The notes under the pieces: generated by a model | Told to the model about the DNA's origin: nothing | The model's database searches: none | Seen by the model: the letters and a program-made list of their open reading frames with translations, nothing else | Source: Actinobacillus sp. | Lineage (GTDB): Bacteria > Pseudomonadota > Gammaproteobacteria > Enterobacterales > Pasteurellaceae | Assembly: GCA_020026075.1 (NCBI GenBank) | Contig: JAHHQZ010000006.1 | Location: forward strand, 1 to 64,000 | Direction of reading: 5' to 3' | Length of the DNA stretch: 64,000 nt | Shown here: piece after piece, positions 1 through 9,600 of the stretch | How positions within the stretch are numbered: the first letter of the stretch is position 1 | Layout: each line of letters opens with the position of its first letter | Position numbers and translations under genes: made by a program

Positions 1-85
1 ACAGAGCCCAGTCCTTAAATTAATTTAGTCTAAGTTTTTGGGGTCAGGTCAAAGCCGTTCTTTTTATTTTAGGTAAACTTAAACA
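1..85. other. Short gene-free left edge
   Basis: No gene, RNA or convincing hairpin is seen in these bases. They lie downstream of the leftward mutase gene and probably hold its 3' untranslated end. Confidence 0.4.
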
Positions 86-1714
86 TTATTTAATGCTATC
101 GGCGAATGCTTCAAGGCTTAGTTTAATGTTGCGGCAGATTTCTTGTGCGTCTGCTAAGGTTTTGCCGTTGGTGTCTAGGTACATTTTGAGTTTTGGTTCG
201 GTACCTGATGGGCGGAAAATCACACGCTGACCGCCTGCAAGATGGAACACTAAAATGTCGTTTGGTGTTTCGGTTTGCATATGGTCGATGTATTTTTCAA
301 CTTTAATACCGCCAAGTTCGGTGAATGGGTTGGCACGTACCGCTTTTTGAATGCGTTGGATACGGCTTAAATCTTCCACACGAATGCTGAGTTGGTCGCT
401 GTATGCAGCACCGAAAGTGTCGGTGAAGGCTTGGCGGAACTCGGCGAAGGTTTTGCCTTCGGCTTTTAAGGTGTTGATTAAGTTTAAGAAACAGGTGATG
501 GCGGAAATACCATCTTTATCGTGGGCAACCGTTGGGTTGACTAAGTAGCCGAGAGCTTCTTCAAAGCCGAAAATTAAGCCTGGAATACGACCAATGTATT
601 TAAAGCCCGTTAAGGTTTCTTTGTGTTCCATTCCGCAGGCTTTGGCCACGTTGGCGAGTAATGGGCTAGACACGAGTGAGCAAGCGAGCGTGCCAGTTTG
701 GCCAGCTTTTTGTGCAGCTTGTGCGATGAACCAGCCGAAATATAAGCCCACTTGGTTACCGTGTAAAGTTGCCCAGTTGCCATTTTCATCTGCAACGGCA
801 ACGGCTAGACGGTCCGCGTCTGGGTCGTTGGCAACGATAAATTCTGCGCCTACGGCTTTTGCTTTGGCGATGGCTAAATCTAATGCGCCTTTTTCTTCTG
901 GGTTAGGGAAAGCAACGGTTGGGAATGTGCCGTCTGGTTCGCATTGTTCTTCCACTAAGGTTGGTTTTGGCAAACCTGCTTTTTCTAACACGCTTAATAA
1001 GGTTTCTTTACCCACGCCGTGCATTGCGGTGTAAACGTAGTTTAATGGGGCGATTGGTGCCGTTGCGATGGAGGCTGTGCGTGCGATGTATTCATCAATC
1101 ACCGCTTGTGGGATCATTTGATAGTTGGTGTCACGTGGAATGTCTGTAACTTTTTGGTTTTCAGCAACCCATTTGATTTCTGCGGCGATAAGTTTGTCGT
1201 TTGGAGAGATGATTTGTGCGCCGTCATCTTCGCCGCCTAAGTATACTTTGTAACCGTTATCTTGTGGCGGATTATGGCTGGCGGTAACCATTACCCCTGC
1301 GCTGGCTTTTAAGTAACGCACAGCAAAGGCTAATACTGGTGTTGGGCGTAGGCTTGGCATAAGCATTGCGTCAATGCCAGCAGCTTGCATAATTTCTGCG
1401 GTATCTTGGGCGAAACGTAAGGAATTTTTGCGACCATCGTAGCCGATCACGATGGTTGGTTTTTCGTTACGTGCCAATAAGAAACGTGCTAAACCAGCGG
1501 CTGCTTGTCCCACTAACACACGGTTCATTCCCATAGGGCCTGCTTGCAACGGACCACGTAAGCCCGCAGTGCCAAATTGTAAACGGTTTGCAAAGCGAAC
1601 ACTTAATTCATTAACATCCTGTTTTTCAATAAGATTTTTCAATTCTTCACGGGTTTCTTGGTCAGGATCTTGTTCTAACCATTCTTGAGCTGTTTTGAGA
1701 AGTTCTTGTGACAT
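86..1714 (-). CDS. Phosphoglucomutase/phosphomannomutase (PgcA/YhxB type)
   Basis: A 542-residue alpha-D-phosphohexomutase that interconverts hexose 1- and 6-phosphates in the cytoplasm, feeding sugar-nucleotide and surface-glycan synthesis. The catalytic serine lies in TASHNP at residues 144-149 (Ser146). A metal-binding DPDADR loop follows near residue 300, then a sugar-binding GFEEALGY near 380 and a phosphate-binding RPSGTEPK near the C terminus. All four active-site loops are present, so the enzyme looks intact. The start is preceded by AAGGAAAAC on the coding strand. A CRP site lies about 110 bp upstream of the start, so expression may respond to cAMP. The family does not reveal whether glucose or mannose phosphate is the main substrate. 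Confidence 0.9.
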   Translation of the reverse strand: MSQELLKTAQEWLEQDPDQETREELKNLIEKQDVNELSVRFANRLQFGTAGLRGPLQAGPMGMNRVLVGQAAAGLARFLLARNEKPTIVIGYDGRKNSLRFAQDTAEIMQAAGIDAMLMPSLRPTPVLAFAVRYLKASAGVMVTASHNPPQDNGYKVYLGGEDDGAQIISPNDKLIAAEIKWVAENQKVTDIPRDTNYQMIPQAVIDEYIARTASIATAPIAPLNYVYTAMHGVGKETLLSVLEKAGLPKPTLVEEQCEPDGTFPTVAFPNPEEKGALDLAIAKAKAVGAEFIVANDPDADRLAVAVADENGNWATLHGNQVGLYFGWFIAQAAQKAGQTGTLACSLVSSPLLANVAKACGMEHKETLTGFKYIGRIPGLIFGFEEALGYLVNPTVAHDKDGISAITCFLNLINTLKAEGKTFAEFRQAFTDTFGAAYSDQLSIRVEDLSRIQRIQKAVRANPFTELGGIKVEKYIDHMQTETPNDILVFHLAGGQRVIFRPSGTEPKLKMYLDTNGKTLADAQEICRNIKLSLEAFADSIK

Positions 1715-1822
1715 TTTGTTTTCCTTCTATCTATGTGAGTAAATGAAATAAATCATCATAAAAAATGACGTGCGGAATTATAGCGGATAATGCCTTTTTG
1801 GGATTGTGTTTTTCTTTCAAAA

Positions 1823-1838
1823 TGTGAGTTAAATCACA
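1823..1838. promoter_or_regulatory. CRP (cAMP receptor protein) site
   Basis: A perfect TGTGA-N6-TCACA palindrome lies in the divergent region between the leftward mutase gene and trmB. It is about 110 bp upstream of the mutase start and 230 bp from trmB, so the mutase is the likelier target. The match to the consensus is seen; regulation is inferred. Confidence 0.65.
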
Positions 1839-1880
1839 AAATGATAAAAAAAGTTTTATAACTGTTGACTTCTTATCCGA

Positions 1881-1994
1881 GGCTGGAATTTTTGGGAAAA
1901 TTTTGGTGACGTTAAGCGATGGAGGAAGAAAACAACGGGAGGATGTGGAAAATGGGAAAGGGAAAATGCCAAAATTCTCGTAAAAATTCCAGCC
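1881..1994. repeat. Widely spaced inverted pair of the GGYYGGAATWTT repeat
   Basis: GGCTGGAATTTT at 1881-1892 faces its exact complement AAAATTCCAGCC at 1983-1994, about 90 bp apart. The first copy is followed by the secondary AAAATTTT tract typical of this family. The spacing is too wide for a simple terminator. The rest of the 1715-2067 gap holds the CRP site and probable promoters. Confidence 0.8.
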
Positions 1995-2067
1995 TGCCTT
2001 TATCGTATTTTCAAGGGAAAGTCTTTATAATGTCTGCATTTATTCAAATTAATTCAACTTTAAAACT

Positions 2068-2823
2068 ATGATGTCTAACGAAAATCCCAACTTTGCCAAT
2101 GAAAAACGCCGTAACGTGGAAACCGCTGAACGCACTGCTGACGGGCGCTATAAACGAAAAGTTCGCAGTTTCACCTTGCGTACAGGGCGTTTTAGCGACC
2201 TACAACGCAAAATGATGACCGACCACTGGGGGGATTATGGCTTGGATTTTGACGGGAAAATGTGGGATTTTGCGGAAATTTTTGGGAATAATAATCCTGT
2301 TGTGCTGGAAATCGGCTTTGGAATGGGGAAATCTCTCGTGGAAATGGCGAAAGCAAACCCTGAAACCAACTATCTCGGCATTGAAGTTCACACACCAGGC
2401 GTAGGCGCTTGCATTGCCACAGCGGTTGCGGAAAACGTGCAAAATTTACGCATTTGCTGCCATGATGCTGTAGAAGTTCTAGCGCAGTGTATTCCAAATG
2501 ACACACTCAGTGGCTTGCAGTTATTCTTTCCTGACCCTTGGCACAAAGCACGCCATCACAAGCGCCGTATCGTGCAACCAGCGTTTTTAGATTTACTTTT
2601 ACCGAAATTGCAAACTGGCGGATTTATCCATTTTGCCACTGACTGGCAAAATTACGCCGAACATATGCTAGACGTGCTAAACCAAACTGCAAACATTAAA
2701 AACACCTCCGCCACGAATGACTACATTCCACGCCCTGATTTTCGTCCGCTCACCAAATTTGAAGCACGTGGACACCGCTTAGGTCACGGTGTATGGGATT
2801 TGTATTTTCGTAAGGAAGCCTAA
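2068..2823 (+). CDS. trmB: tRNA (guanine-N7-)-methyltransferase TrmB
   Basis: A 251-residue SAM-dependent enzyme that methylates G46 in the variable loop of tRNAs. The SAM-binding motif LEIGFGMG lies near residues 80-87, and the family signature FFPDPWHKARHHKRR near 155. The C-terminal TKFEARG substrate motif is also present. The length is normal for the family. Translation can begin at either of two adjacent ATG codons (2068 or 2071). hldE begins 25 bp downstream, so the two probably share a transcript. Confidence 0.95.
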   Translation: MMSNENPNFANEKRRNVETAERTADGRYKRKVRSFTLRTGRFSDLQRKMMTDHWGDYGLDFDGKMWDFAEIFGNNNPVVLEIGFGMGKSLVEMAKANPETNYLGIEVHTPGVGACIATAVAENVQNLRICCHDAVEVLAQCIPNDTLSGLQLFFPDPWHKARHHKRRIVQPAFLDLLLPKLQTGGFIHFATDWQNYAEHMLDVLNQTANIKNTSATNDYIPRPDFRPLTKFEARGHRLGHGVWDLYFRKEA

Positions 2824-2848
2824 TTTTTTATTTTCAAAAGAGTACATT

Positions 2849-4282
2849 ATGAACGACTATCTTATTCAATTTCCGCAAGCTAAAGTGCTTGTGCTTGGCG
2901 ATGTAATGCTGGATCGCTACTGGTTCGGTGCGACCAATCGTATTTCCCCTGAAGCTCCAGTGCCTGTGGTACGTGTGCAGGAAGACGAAGCACGTGCTGG
3001 CGGTGCTGCCAATGTGGCGATGAACATTGCGAGCCTTAATGTGCCAGTGGAACTGCACGGTTTTATCGGCGAAGACGAAGCAGGTGTACATTTAAGCCGT
3101 TTGCTGACCAGTGAAAAAATTCACTGCAATTTTACGGCCTTGCCAACGCACCCAACCATTACTAAATTGCGCATTCTCTCTTGTCATCAGCAGTTATTGC
3201 GTTTAGATTTTGAAGAAAATTTCCACAACGTCGCCAGCGACAACCTACTCGCCACGCTCTCGCTACATATCGCCCAATACGGTGCGTTAATTTTGTCGGA
3301 TTACGGCAAAGGTACGCTTAACGACGTGCAGAAAATGATCCAAATCGCACGTAAAGCCAACGTGCCAGTGTTGATCGATCCGAAAGGTACGGATTTTGAA
3401 CGCTATCGTGGCGCAACTTTGCTCACACCAAATATGAGCGAGTTTGAGGCGGTGGTTGGGCATTGCGCAACGGAAGAGGATATCGAACGCAAGGGCTTAC
3501 AGCTTATTCAAGATTACGATTTAACGGCGCTTTTGGTCACTCGCTCCGAAAAAGGAATGACCTTGCTCCGCCCAAATGAAAAACCGTTCCACTTACCAAC
3601 CAAAGCCAAAGAAGTGTTTGACGTAACAGGCGCAGGCGACACAGTTATCAGTGTGCTGGCAACTGCCATTGCGGATGGTCGAGCTTTTGAAGAAGCGTGC
3701 TATCTCGCTAACGAAGCCGCTGGCATTGTGGTTGGCAAACTAGGTACGTCTACGGTTTCACTAAGCGAACTTGAAAATGCCGTTCACCAACGCAACGCCA
3801 CAGGCTTTGGCGTAATGAGCGAAAGCGAATTGAAAAAACAAGTGCAAGCGGCACGCAATCGTGGCGAGAAAATCGTAATGACCAACGGCTGTTTTGACAT
3901 CTTGCATCCAGGTCATGTGTCCTACTTGAAAAACGCTCGTCAACTGGGTGACCGCCTGATCGTTGCCGTCAACACAGACGACTCCGTGAAGCGCTTAAAA
4001 GGTGATAGCCGCCCAATTAACGATCTCGCCAGCCGAATGGCAGTGCTGGAAGGTTTAGCCGCAGTGGACTGGGTCGTACCATTTGGTGAGGACACACCGC
4101 AACGCTTGATTGGCGAAATTTTGCCTGATGTGCTGGTTAAAGGCGGCGACTACGCCCCTGAAAATATCGCAGGCGCTGAGGAAGTTTGGGCAAACGGCGG
4201 CGAGGTACAAGTGCTAAATTTTGAAAACGGCTGCTCCACTAGTAACGTCATCGCTAAAATTCAAGGCTTAGAAAAGGCATAA
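2849..4282 (+). CDS. hldE: Bifunctional heptose-7-phosphate kinase / heptose-1-phosphate adenylyltransferase
   Basis: HldE (RfaE) makes ADP-heptose for the inner core of lipooligosaccharide. The N-terminal ribokinase-fold domain phosphorylates D-glycero-D-manno-heptose 7-phosphate, with the catalytic GAGDT at residues 261-265 (Asp264). The C-terminal nucleotidyltransferase domain carries TNGCFDILHPGHV from about residue 345. The chosen ATG at 2849 gives 477 residues, the usual family length. The open frame extends 20 codons upstream, but those residues overlap the end of trmB and do not resemble the family. The enzyme is cytoplasmic. Both domains look complete. Confidence 0.95.
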   Translation: MNDYLIQFPQAKVLVLGDVMLDRYWFGATNRISPEAPVPVVRVQEDEARAGGAANVAMNIASLNVPVELHGFIGEDEAGVHLSRLLTSEKIHCNFTALPTHPTITKLRILSCHQQLLRLDFEENFHNVASDNLLATLSLHIAQYGALILSDYGKGTLNDVQKMIQIARKANVPVLIDPKGTDFERYRGATLLTPNMSEFEAVVGHCATEEDIERKGLQLIQDYDLTALLVTRSEKGMTLLRPNEKPFHLPTKAKEVFDVTGAGDTVISVLATAIADGRAFEEACYLANEAAGIVVGKLGTSTVSLSELENAVHQRNATGFGVMSESELKKQVQAARNRGEKIVMTNGCFDILHPGHVSYLKNARQLGDRLIVAVNTDDSVKRLKGDSRPINDLASRMAVLEGLAAVDWVVPFGEDTPQRLIGEILPDVLVKGGDYAPENIAGAEEVWANGGEVQVLNFENGCSTSNVIAKIQGLEKA

Positions 4283-4288
4283 TGGCTA

Positions 4289-4300
4289 GGCTGGAATTTT
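4289..4300 (+). repeat. Single GGYYGGAATWTT repeat copy
   Basis: GGCTGGAATTTT followed by the secondary AAAATTTT tract, seven bases after the hldE stop. No complementary partner is seen nearby. Confidence 0.75.
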
Positions 4301-4396
4301 TGCCAAAATTTTATCAATTAACCACACCGATAAATGGCGTGAACTGTGTTAGAATCACGCTGTTTTTTGATTACTCAATATTAAAAAGGACGAACT

Positions 4397-4870
4397 ATGA
4401 AAGTTTTAGAAGGACAAATCTTGGCACCGAACGCCAAAATCGCTATTACCATTGCACGTTTTAACAGCTTTATTAACGAAAGTTTACTTGACGGTGCGAT
4501 TGACGCATTAAAACGCTACGGTCAAGTGAAAGAAGAAAATATCACCATCGTGCGTGTACCTGGTGCGTACGAATTACCACTTGTAGCTCGCCGTTTAGCC
4601 AACAGCAAAAAATATGACGGTATCGTGGCACTTGGTACCGTTATTCGTGGTGGCACGGCGCACTTTGATTACGTGGCAGGCGAGGCGAGCAGCGGCTTAG
4701 GTCAAGTAATGATGCAATCAGACGTGCCAGTAGCATTCGGCGTTTTAACCACAGAAAACATCGAGCAATCCATTGAACGTGCTGGCACCAAAGCAGGTAA
4801 CAAAGGAGCAGAGGCCGCATTGGTTGCCTTAGAAATGATCAACCTTTTAGCGCAAATTGACGCAGAGTAA
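4397..4870 (+). CDS. ribH: 6,7-dimethyl-8-ribityllumazine synthase
   Basis: A 157-residue lumazine synthase that condenses 5-amino-6-ribitylamino-uracil with dihydroxybutanone phosphate in riboflavin synthesis. Family motifs include the N-terminal ARFN segment, VPGAYELP and LGTVIRGGTAHFD with the catalytic histidine. The length matches the enzyme that forms the icosahedral 60-mer. An AAAGGACG sequence precedes the start. nusB follows 3 bp downstream, the usual ribH-nusB coupling. No RFN riboswitch is visible in the 114 bp upstream. Confidence 0.95.
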   Translation: MKVLEGQILAPNAKIAITIARFNSFINESLLDGAIDALKRYGQVKEENITIVRVPGAYELPLVARRLANSKKYDGIVALGTVIRGGTAHFDYVAGEASSGLGQVMMQSDVPVAFGVLTTENIEQSIERAGTKAGNKGAEAALVALEMINLLAQIDAE

Positions 4871-4873
4871 TTT

Positions 4874-5299
4874 ATGACCGAACAAAAGAAAAAGCCATCC
4901 GCACGCCGCCGTGCCAGAGAATGTGCAACCCAAACCCTTTATGCGTGGGATCTTTCCAAAAATGACCCAGCTGAGGTGGAACTAAGCTTTGTGGTTGACC
5001 ACGAAGAAGAATTGCAAGGGGCGGATAAAGCCTATTTTAGAAAGCTATTTCGCCAAACGGCACATCAAATTGATGCTGTGGATGCCGCACTTACGCCAGC
5101 GTTGGATCGCCCAATGGACGAACTCGATCCGCTAGAACGTGCAGTATTGCGTCTTGGGGCTTATGAATTGTTATTTGAGCGTGATGTGCCGTATAAAGTG
5201 GTTATCAACGAGGCCATTGAAGTGGCGAAAGCCTTTGGGGCAGAAGATGGTCACAAATTTATCAATGGCGTGTTAGACAAAGTAGCAATGCAACGTTAA
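4874..5299 (+). CDS. nusB: Transcription antitermination factor NusB
   Basis: A 141-residue all-helical RNA-binding protein that, with NusE (S10), recognises BoxA in rRNA leaders and supports rRNA antitermination. The family signatures RRRARECATQTLYAWDLS and ERAVLRLGAYELL near the C-terminal half are present. It starts 3 bp after ribH and is probably translationally coupled to it. A Rho-independent terminator follows, so pgpA is read separately or by read-through. Confidence 0.93.
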   Translation: MTEQKKKPSARRRARECATQTLYAWDLSKNDPAEVELSFVVDHEEELQGADKAYFRKLFRQTAHQIDAVDAALTPALDRPMDELDPLERAVLRLGAYELLFERDVPYKVVINEAIEVAKAFGAEDGHKFINGVLDKVAMQR

Positions 5300-5309
5300 T
5301 GTAACAGGC

Positions 5310-5336
5310 AAAGTGCGGCAGGTGTCGCACTTTTTT
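5310..5336 (+). terminator. Rho-independent terminator after nusB
   Basis: The 8-bp stem AAAGTGCG / CGCACTTT (5310-5317 with 5326-5333) is followed by a T tract. The left arm contains AAGTGCGG, an 8 of 9 match to the Haemophilus-type uptake signal, one of very few near-copies in the window. Confidence 0.8.
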
Positions 5337-5350
5337 ATTAGGGAGTTTCT

Positions 5351-5854
5351 ATGAAGGCAAAAGAGAAAGCAAAGGATCCACGCCGTAATATTCAGCTAAA
5401 TTCTGTTACGCATTTCCTCGCCGTAGGTGGCGGATCAGGCTTAGTATCTTTCGCACCAGGCACTTGGGGAACCCTTGCAGGTATAATCATTGGGGCATTT
5501 TTAGCAACTTATTTAAGCGCATCATTTTTCGTTCTCGTGATTTTGCTGAGTTTCTGGATAGGCTGTTTTTTATGCAAAAAAACTACCGAAGATATGGGGG
5601 TTCACGATCACGGTGCCATTGTGTGGGACGAATTTGTGGGGATGTGGATTACGCTACTTGCCGTGCCGAGCTTAACTTTCGGCTGGCTGGTGGCGGCATT
5701 TCTGGCGTTTCGCTTTTTTGATATTGTGAAACCGTACCCGATCAAATGTTTTGACCAAAAATTAAAATCTGGCTTTGGCATAATGTTTGATGACGTACTC
5801 GCCGCTGTTTATGCCTGCATTGCCCTTGCCATTCTTCGCTACATCGTGGCGTAA
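5351..5854 (+). CDS. pgpA: Phosphatidylglycerophosphatase A
   Basis: A 167-residue inner-membrane phosphatase that removes the phosphate from phosphatidylglycerol phosphate to yield phosphatidylglycerol. The N-terminal GSGLVSFAPGTWGTLAG motif, conserved acidic VHDHGAIVWDEFVG and several hydrophobic membrane helices identify the family. AGGGAG precedes the ATG. In Haemophilus and enterics thiL usually separates nusB from pgpA; here it is absent, leaving only the terminator and 51 bp. Confidence 0.92.
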   Translation: MKAKEKAKDPRRNIQLNSVTHFLAVGGGSGLVSFAPGTWGTLAGIIIGAFLATYLSASFFVLVILLSFWIGCFLCKKTTEDMGVHDHGAIVWDEFVGMWITLLAVPSLTFGWLVAAFLAFRFFDIVKPYPIKCFDQKLKSGFGIMFDDVLAAVYACIALAILRYIVA

Positions 5855-5884
5855 TGCTGGCGTAGGCTAGGCAAATCCCAACAA

Positions 5885-5909
5885 AAAACCCAACGCTTGG
5901 TTGGGTTTT
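5885..5909. terminator. Bidirectional terminator between pgpA and grcA
   Basis: A 10-bp inverted repeat (AAAACCCAAC / GTTGGGTTTT) with a 5-nt loop, with T runs on both strands. It can end transcripts of the convergent pgpA and grcA genes. Confidence 0.85.
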
Positions 5910-5929
5910 TTATTTGGCTTTCAGTGAAA

Positions 5930-6313
5930 TTATAGGTTTTCAGTGAAAGTACGAGTGATTACATCACGTTGTTGTTCAGGGGTAAGTGAGTTGAAACGTA
6001 CCGCATAGCCGGATACACGAATGGTCAATTGTGGGTATTTTTCTGGGTGTTCAACAGCATCTAGTAACGTTTCACGGCGTAAAACGTTTACGTTTAAGTG
6101 CTGACCGCCTTCTACTTTTACTTTTGGTGCCACTTCAACTGGCACTTCACGGTACTCAATGTCGCCTAATGCATCAATAGCAAGAATTTGATCTTCTGCG
6201 AACTCGCCTTTAGCGGCTACGCAGCGAGCCTCGCCTTTTTCGTTATCTAGCAACCAAAAAGTGTTTAAAAGATTGCCGTTAGCGGCTTTGGTAATTTGGA
6301 TACCTTTAATCAT
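5930..6313 (-). CDS. grcA: Autonomous glycyl radical cofactor GrcA
   Basis: A 127-residue spare-part protein (YfiD) homologous to the C-terminal end of pyruvate formate-lyase. It restores activity when the PFL glycyl radical is cleaved by oxygen. The glycyl radical motif RVSGYAVRF lies near residues 100-108. The conserved GGQHLNVNVL segment precedes it. Length is normal. A strong promoter is visible upstream, and AGGAGC precedes the ATG. The family is usually induced under microaerobic or acid conditions; no clear FNR site was confirmed here. Confidence 0.95.
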   Translation of the reverse strand: MIKGIQITKAANGNLLNTFWLLDNEKGEARCVAAKGEFAEDQILAIDALGDIEYREVPVEVAPKVKVEGGQHLNVNVLRRETLLDAVEHPEKYPQLTIRVSGYAVRFNSLTPEQQRDVITRTFTENL

Positions 6314-6348
6314 AATATGCTCCTAATTGTTAAGTAAAAAACTTGCAA

Positions 6349-6376
6349 ATTGTAGCAATCACACACTTTTTTTCAA
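6349..6376 (-). promoter_or_regulatory. Sigma-70 promoter of grcA
   Basis: On the minus strand, TTGAAA (6371-6376) and TACAAT (6349-6354) are separated by 16 bp, about 35 bp upstream of the grcA start. Confidence 0.6.
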
Positions 6377-6415
6377 TCTTTTTAGGCGATAAACGCAAAT
6401 TCCCTATAAAACGAA

Positions 6416-6439
6416 GGTCGGAATTTTTTAAATCCGACC
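6416..6439. repeat. Inverted pair of the GGYYGGAATWTT repeat
   Basis: GGTCGGAATTTT and a shortened complement AAATCCGACC form a 7-bp GC-containing stem almost without a spacer, in the region upstream of the TonB receptor gene. Confidence 0.75.
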
Positions 6440-6623
6440 TCCCTATCTCTACCTAATAAGAGTTATTGTTAATTGAATTTTATATACCTAAAAGCAGGTA
6501 AAAGGATCATATTCGTTATATAAATGTAAAAAGTGTTTTATGAAAAATAATAAAAACTACCAAAAAGTAAAAAATATTTAATTTAAGGTTGGACATTTTA
6601 GAAAAGACAAATTACAATTTATT

Positions 6624-6636
6624 AAGAATTGTTCTT
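6624..6636. promoter_or_regulatory. Possible iron-responsive operator of the receptor gene
   Basis: The short palindrome AAGAA-TTG-TTCTT lies 30 bp before the receptor ATG. Position and AT-rich symmetry suit a Fur operator, and receptors of this class are usually Fur-repressed. The match to the classical 19-bp Fur box is weak, so this is an inference. The rest of 6314-6665 holds the grcA promoter and one repeat pair. Confidence 0.3.
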
Positions 6637-6665
6637 ATTTGTATTTTTCAACAGGAATTGCTGTA

Positions 6666-9600
6666 ATGATAAAAATCTCAACCAACCATTCATTAAATTT
6701 CGCCTTAAAAGGGCTTTTTTCACTTTCTTTTCTTTCATTTTCTATTTCCAACGCCCTAGCCGAGCAGCTTGATGTTATTGATGTAAACGCAAGTTTGGAC
6801 GAAACACCAGTAACTGAACGCAAAGTGGGCGAAACCATAAAATCCGTCAAAACTCTCGAAGCACAACAAGTGCAAGACACCCGTGATCTCGTTAAATACG
6901 AAACCGGTATTTCTGTGGTGGAAAAAGGACGAATGGGGTCATCAGGCTATGCGATGCGTGGCGTTGAAGAAAACCGTGTAAACATCACCATTGATGGCTT
7001 ACAACAAGCGCAAACGCTTTCATCACAAGGCTTTAAAGAATTATTTGAAGGCTACGGCAACTTCAACAACACCCGCAATGGGGTGGAAGTGGAAACCTTA
7101 AAGCAAGTGAACATCGCCAAAGGGGCAGACTCAACCAAAGTAGGCAGTGGTGCATTGGGTGGTGCGGTGATTTTTGAAACCAAAGACGCACGTGATTACC
7201 TGCTTGACAAAGATTATTACTTCAAAGTCAAAACAGGTTACAGCAGTGCAGACAGCCAATATATGTTCAGCCCAACCATTGCTGGACGCTGGAATAAATT
7301 TGATATTTTAGCCATTTATACCGACCGTGACGGCCATGAAACCAAAAACTGGGGATATGATCATTATCCTGACGTTCCACAACTGGGTTCACAAGGACGA
7401 GCTCGCCAAAAAGCGGATCCTTACAGCATCACCAAAGAAAGCACATTATTTAAGTTGGGCTTTAACCCGAACGATACCAACCGCTTTTCTGTAATGTATG
7501 ACGACTACAAACATCATAGCCGTGGACACGATTGGTCCTATACCTTAGCACCATTAATGACAGACCCTGATAAACCTGAAAAAGAATCCCGCCATACAAA
7601 CGATAGTAGCACACGCCGAAATATTGCATTTACTTATGAAAATTATGACAGCAATCCATTGTGGGATAGTGCAAAATTTACCTATTCTCACCAAAAAATC
7701 ACGCAGCGTGCCAGAACCGATGAATACTGCGATGGTGGTGAACACTGCCAATCTAACCAAAATCCACTAGGGCTACAGCTTAAAAATGGTAAGCTATTTG
7801 ATAAAGATGGCAATGAACTTGAAGTAAAAGAAACTGCAAAATGGAGTGGATGGTATGACTGGAGTAATGGAGGTGCGTGGAAAGAAGGGCTAGGTGGAAA
7901 AGACGGCAATGAAAAAACATTAACCTTGGTTGATAAAAAAACAGGTAAGGAATTGCCATTTGAACCAATGGTTGAAGGGAGTCGTCAAAACCAAAATCAT
8001 TACTGGGGCTTTACACAGGATGTTATGTTGGATTGTTCCTCATACGACTGCAATGGCAAGTTGCGTTATTGGGCATTGAAAGATAAAGATGAATTTTTAT
8101 CAGGAGCAAAAGAAAAATACGTAGATATTGATTTATCCAGTACCAAGCCAATAGATATAGAACGTACTTACAAGACAGGTTATTCAGATACCGAAAACAA
8201 AGAAATGACCCGTTTTGAAGTAAAAGATATTTATCGTGGTGGCAAACATTATAAACAAGTTACTTCAAGAAAAACTGGCTGGACTGAAAAGGATAAAGGG
8301 TTCTTAGATCCTAAAGACTATGAGGGATGGACTGCGGAACATCCTTGGTACAAAGAGCACAGGATGGATGGATGGACAAAATCCACAGATTATAAAATCA
8401 TCACCCCTACAAGTACTGGTTATACGCCTAATATTTGGACAGATCGTAAATTAAATACGGATTCAAAACAGTTTAATTTAGACTTTAAAAAATTTGTATC
8501 AATTAAGGGGATTGAAAATGATATCGCTTATGGGGCTTTGTACAGCATTACAGATAAAACAATGATCAATCGTACAGGCTATGGCTCGGTTAATCATAAG
8601 TGGTGGTCATTTGGTGCTTACGATGGGGTTGATAAAGATGGCAACCCTACTTGTAGTACAGGTACATCCTTATTCTGTACCGTAAAATCCCCTGAGGAAA
8701 CTTTCTTAATTCCTGTAAAAACCAAAACAGGTGCATTGTATTTCTCAGACAGTATTCGTATTAACCGTTATTTAGCGTTGGATTTATCTTATCGTTATGA
8801 TCGTGTTCGACACGACCCACACTATCGTTATGGCGTAGATCCTGCATTACCAAGTGGCTTATATGAAGGAATGTGGATTGCACCACCTGAAAGTCTTCCA
8901 GAGCCAAACGAACCAACTTCAAAGTGGGTAAAGGATACTCAAACCCACCAGTGGAAGAAAGTTGAACCGACGGAAGAAGAAAAAGCTAAATATAAAGAAG
9001 AAAAAGCTAAATACGATGCAAATCAAGCCGCTGTGAAAGCAAATCCACGTGAAAATATGGAATATTTAGCATCCCAAAAACGTAAATTTAGCCATAATTC
9101 TTATAGTCTCGCTGCAGCGATTGATCCAACAGATTATTTGCGTGTACAGGGTAAATACTCCACTGGTTTTAGAGCACCGACATCTGATGAAATTTATTTC
9201 ACCTTTAAGCACCCTGATTTTTCAATCATTGCGAATCCAGAGTTAAAAGCGGAGACTGCTAAAACAAAAGAGTTAGCATTAACCTTATATAAAGATCGTA
9301 GTTTCATCACTTTGGGGGCGTTTAAAACAAATTACGAGAACTTTATTGAACTTGCATTCCGTGGCTATAAGGAGTTCAAAACAAAACGTGGTACACAAAC
9401 AAATGGTATTCCTTACCGTATGTACCAAAATGTGAATAATTCACAAGCGTGGGTGAAAGGATTTAGTGTTAACGCTTATTTAGAATTAGTAGAACTAAAC
9501 CAAAAATTAAATGGTTTTGGAGTTGGCTATAAAATGGAATACCAAAAAGGAAAAACCTTAGGGCTAGATGATGGTGCTAATGGTGAAAGTCGAGTTATTT

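Noticed and set aside
594..1034. Open frame of 146 codons opposite the phosphohexomutase gene
   Set aside because: It is antisense to a gene with all active-site motifs and has no recognisable domain or ribosome site.
4283..4396. FMN riboswitch ahead of ribH
   Set aside because: The gap is too short and lacks the conserved RFN helices.
4282..4464. 60-codon frame between hldE and ribH
   Set aside because: It overlaps the ribH start in another frame, contains the dispersed repeat and has no protein-like features.
5310..5320. Canonical Haemophilus uptake signal
   Set aside because: Only 8 of 9 core bases match and the element is one arm of a terminator. With one exact copy elsewhere, the type is not enriched.
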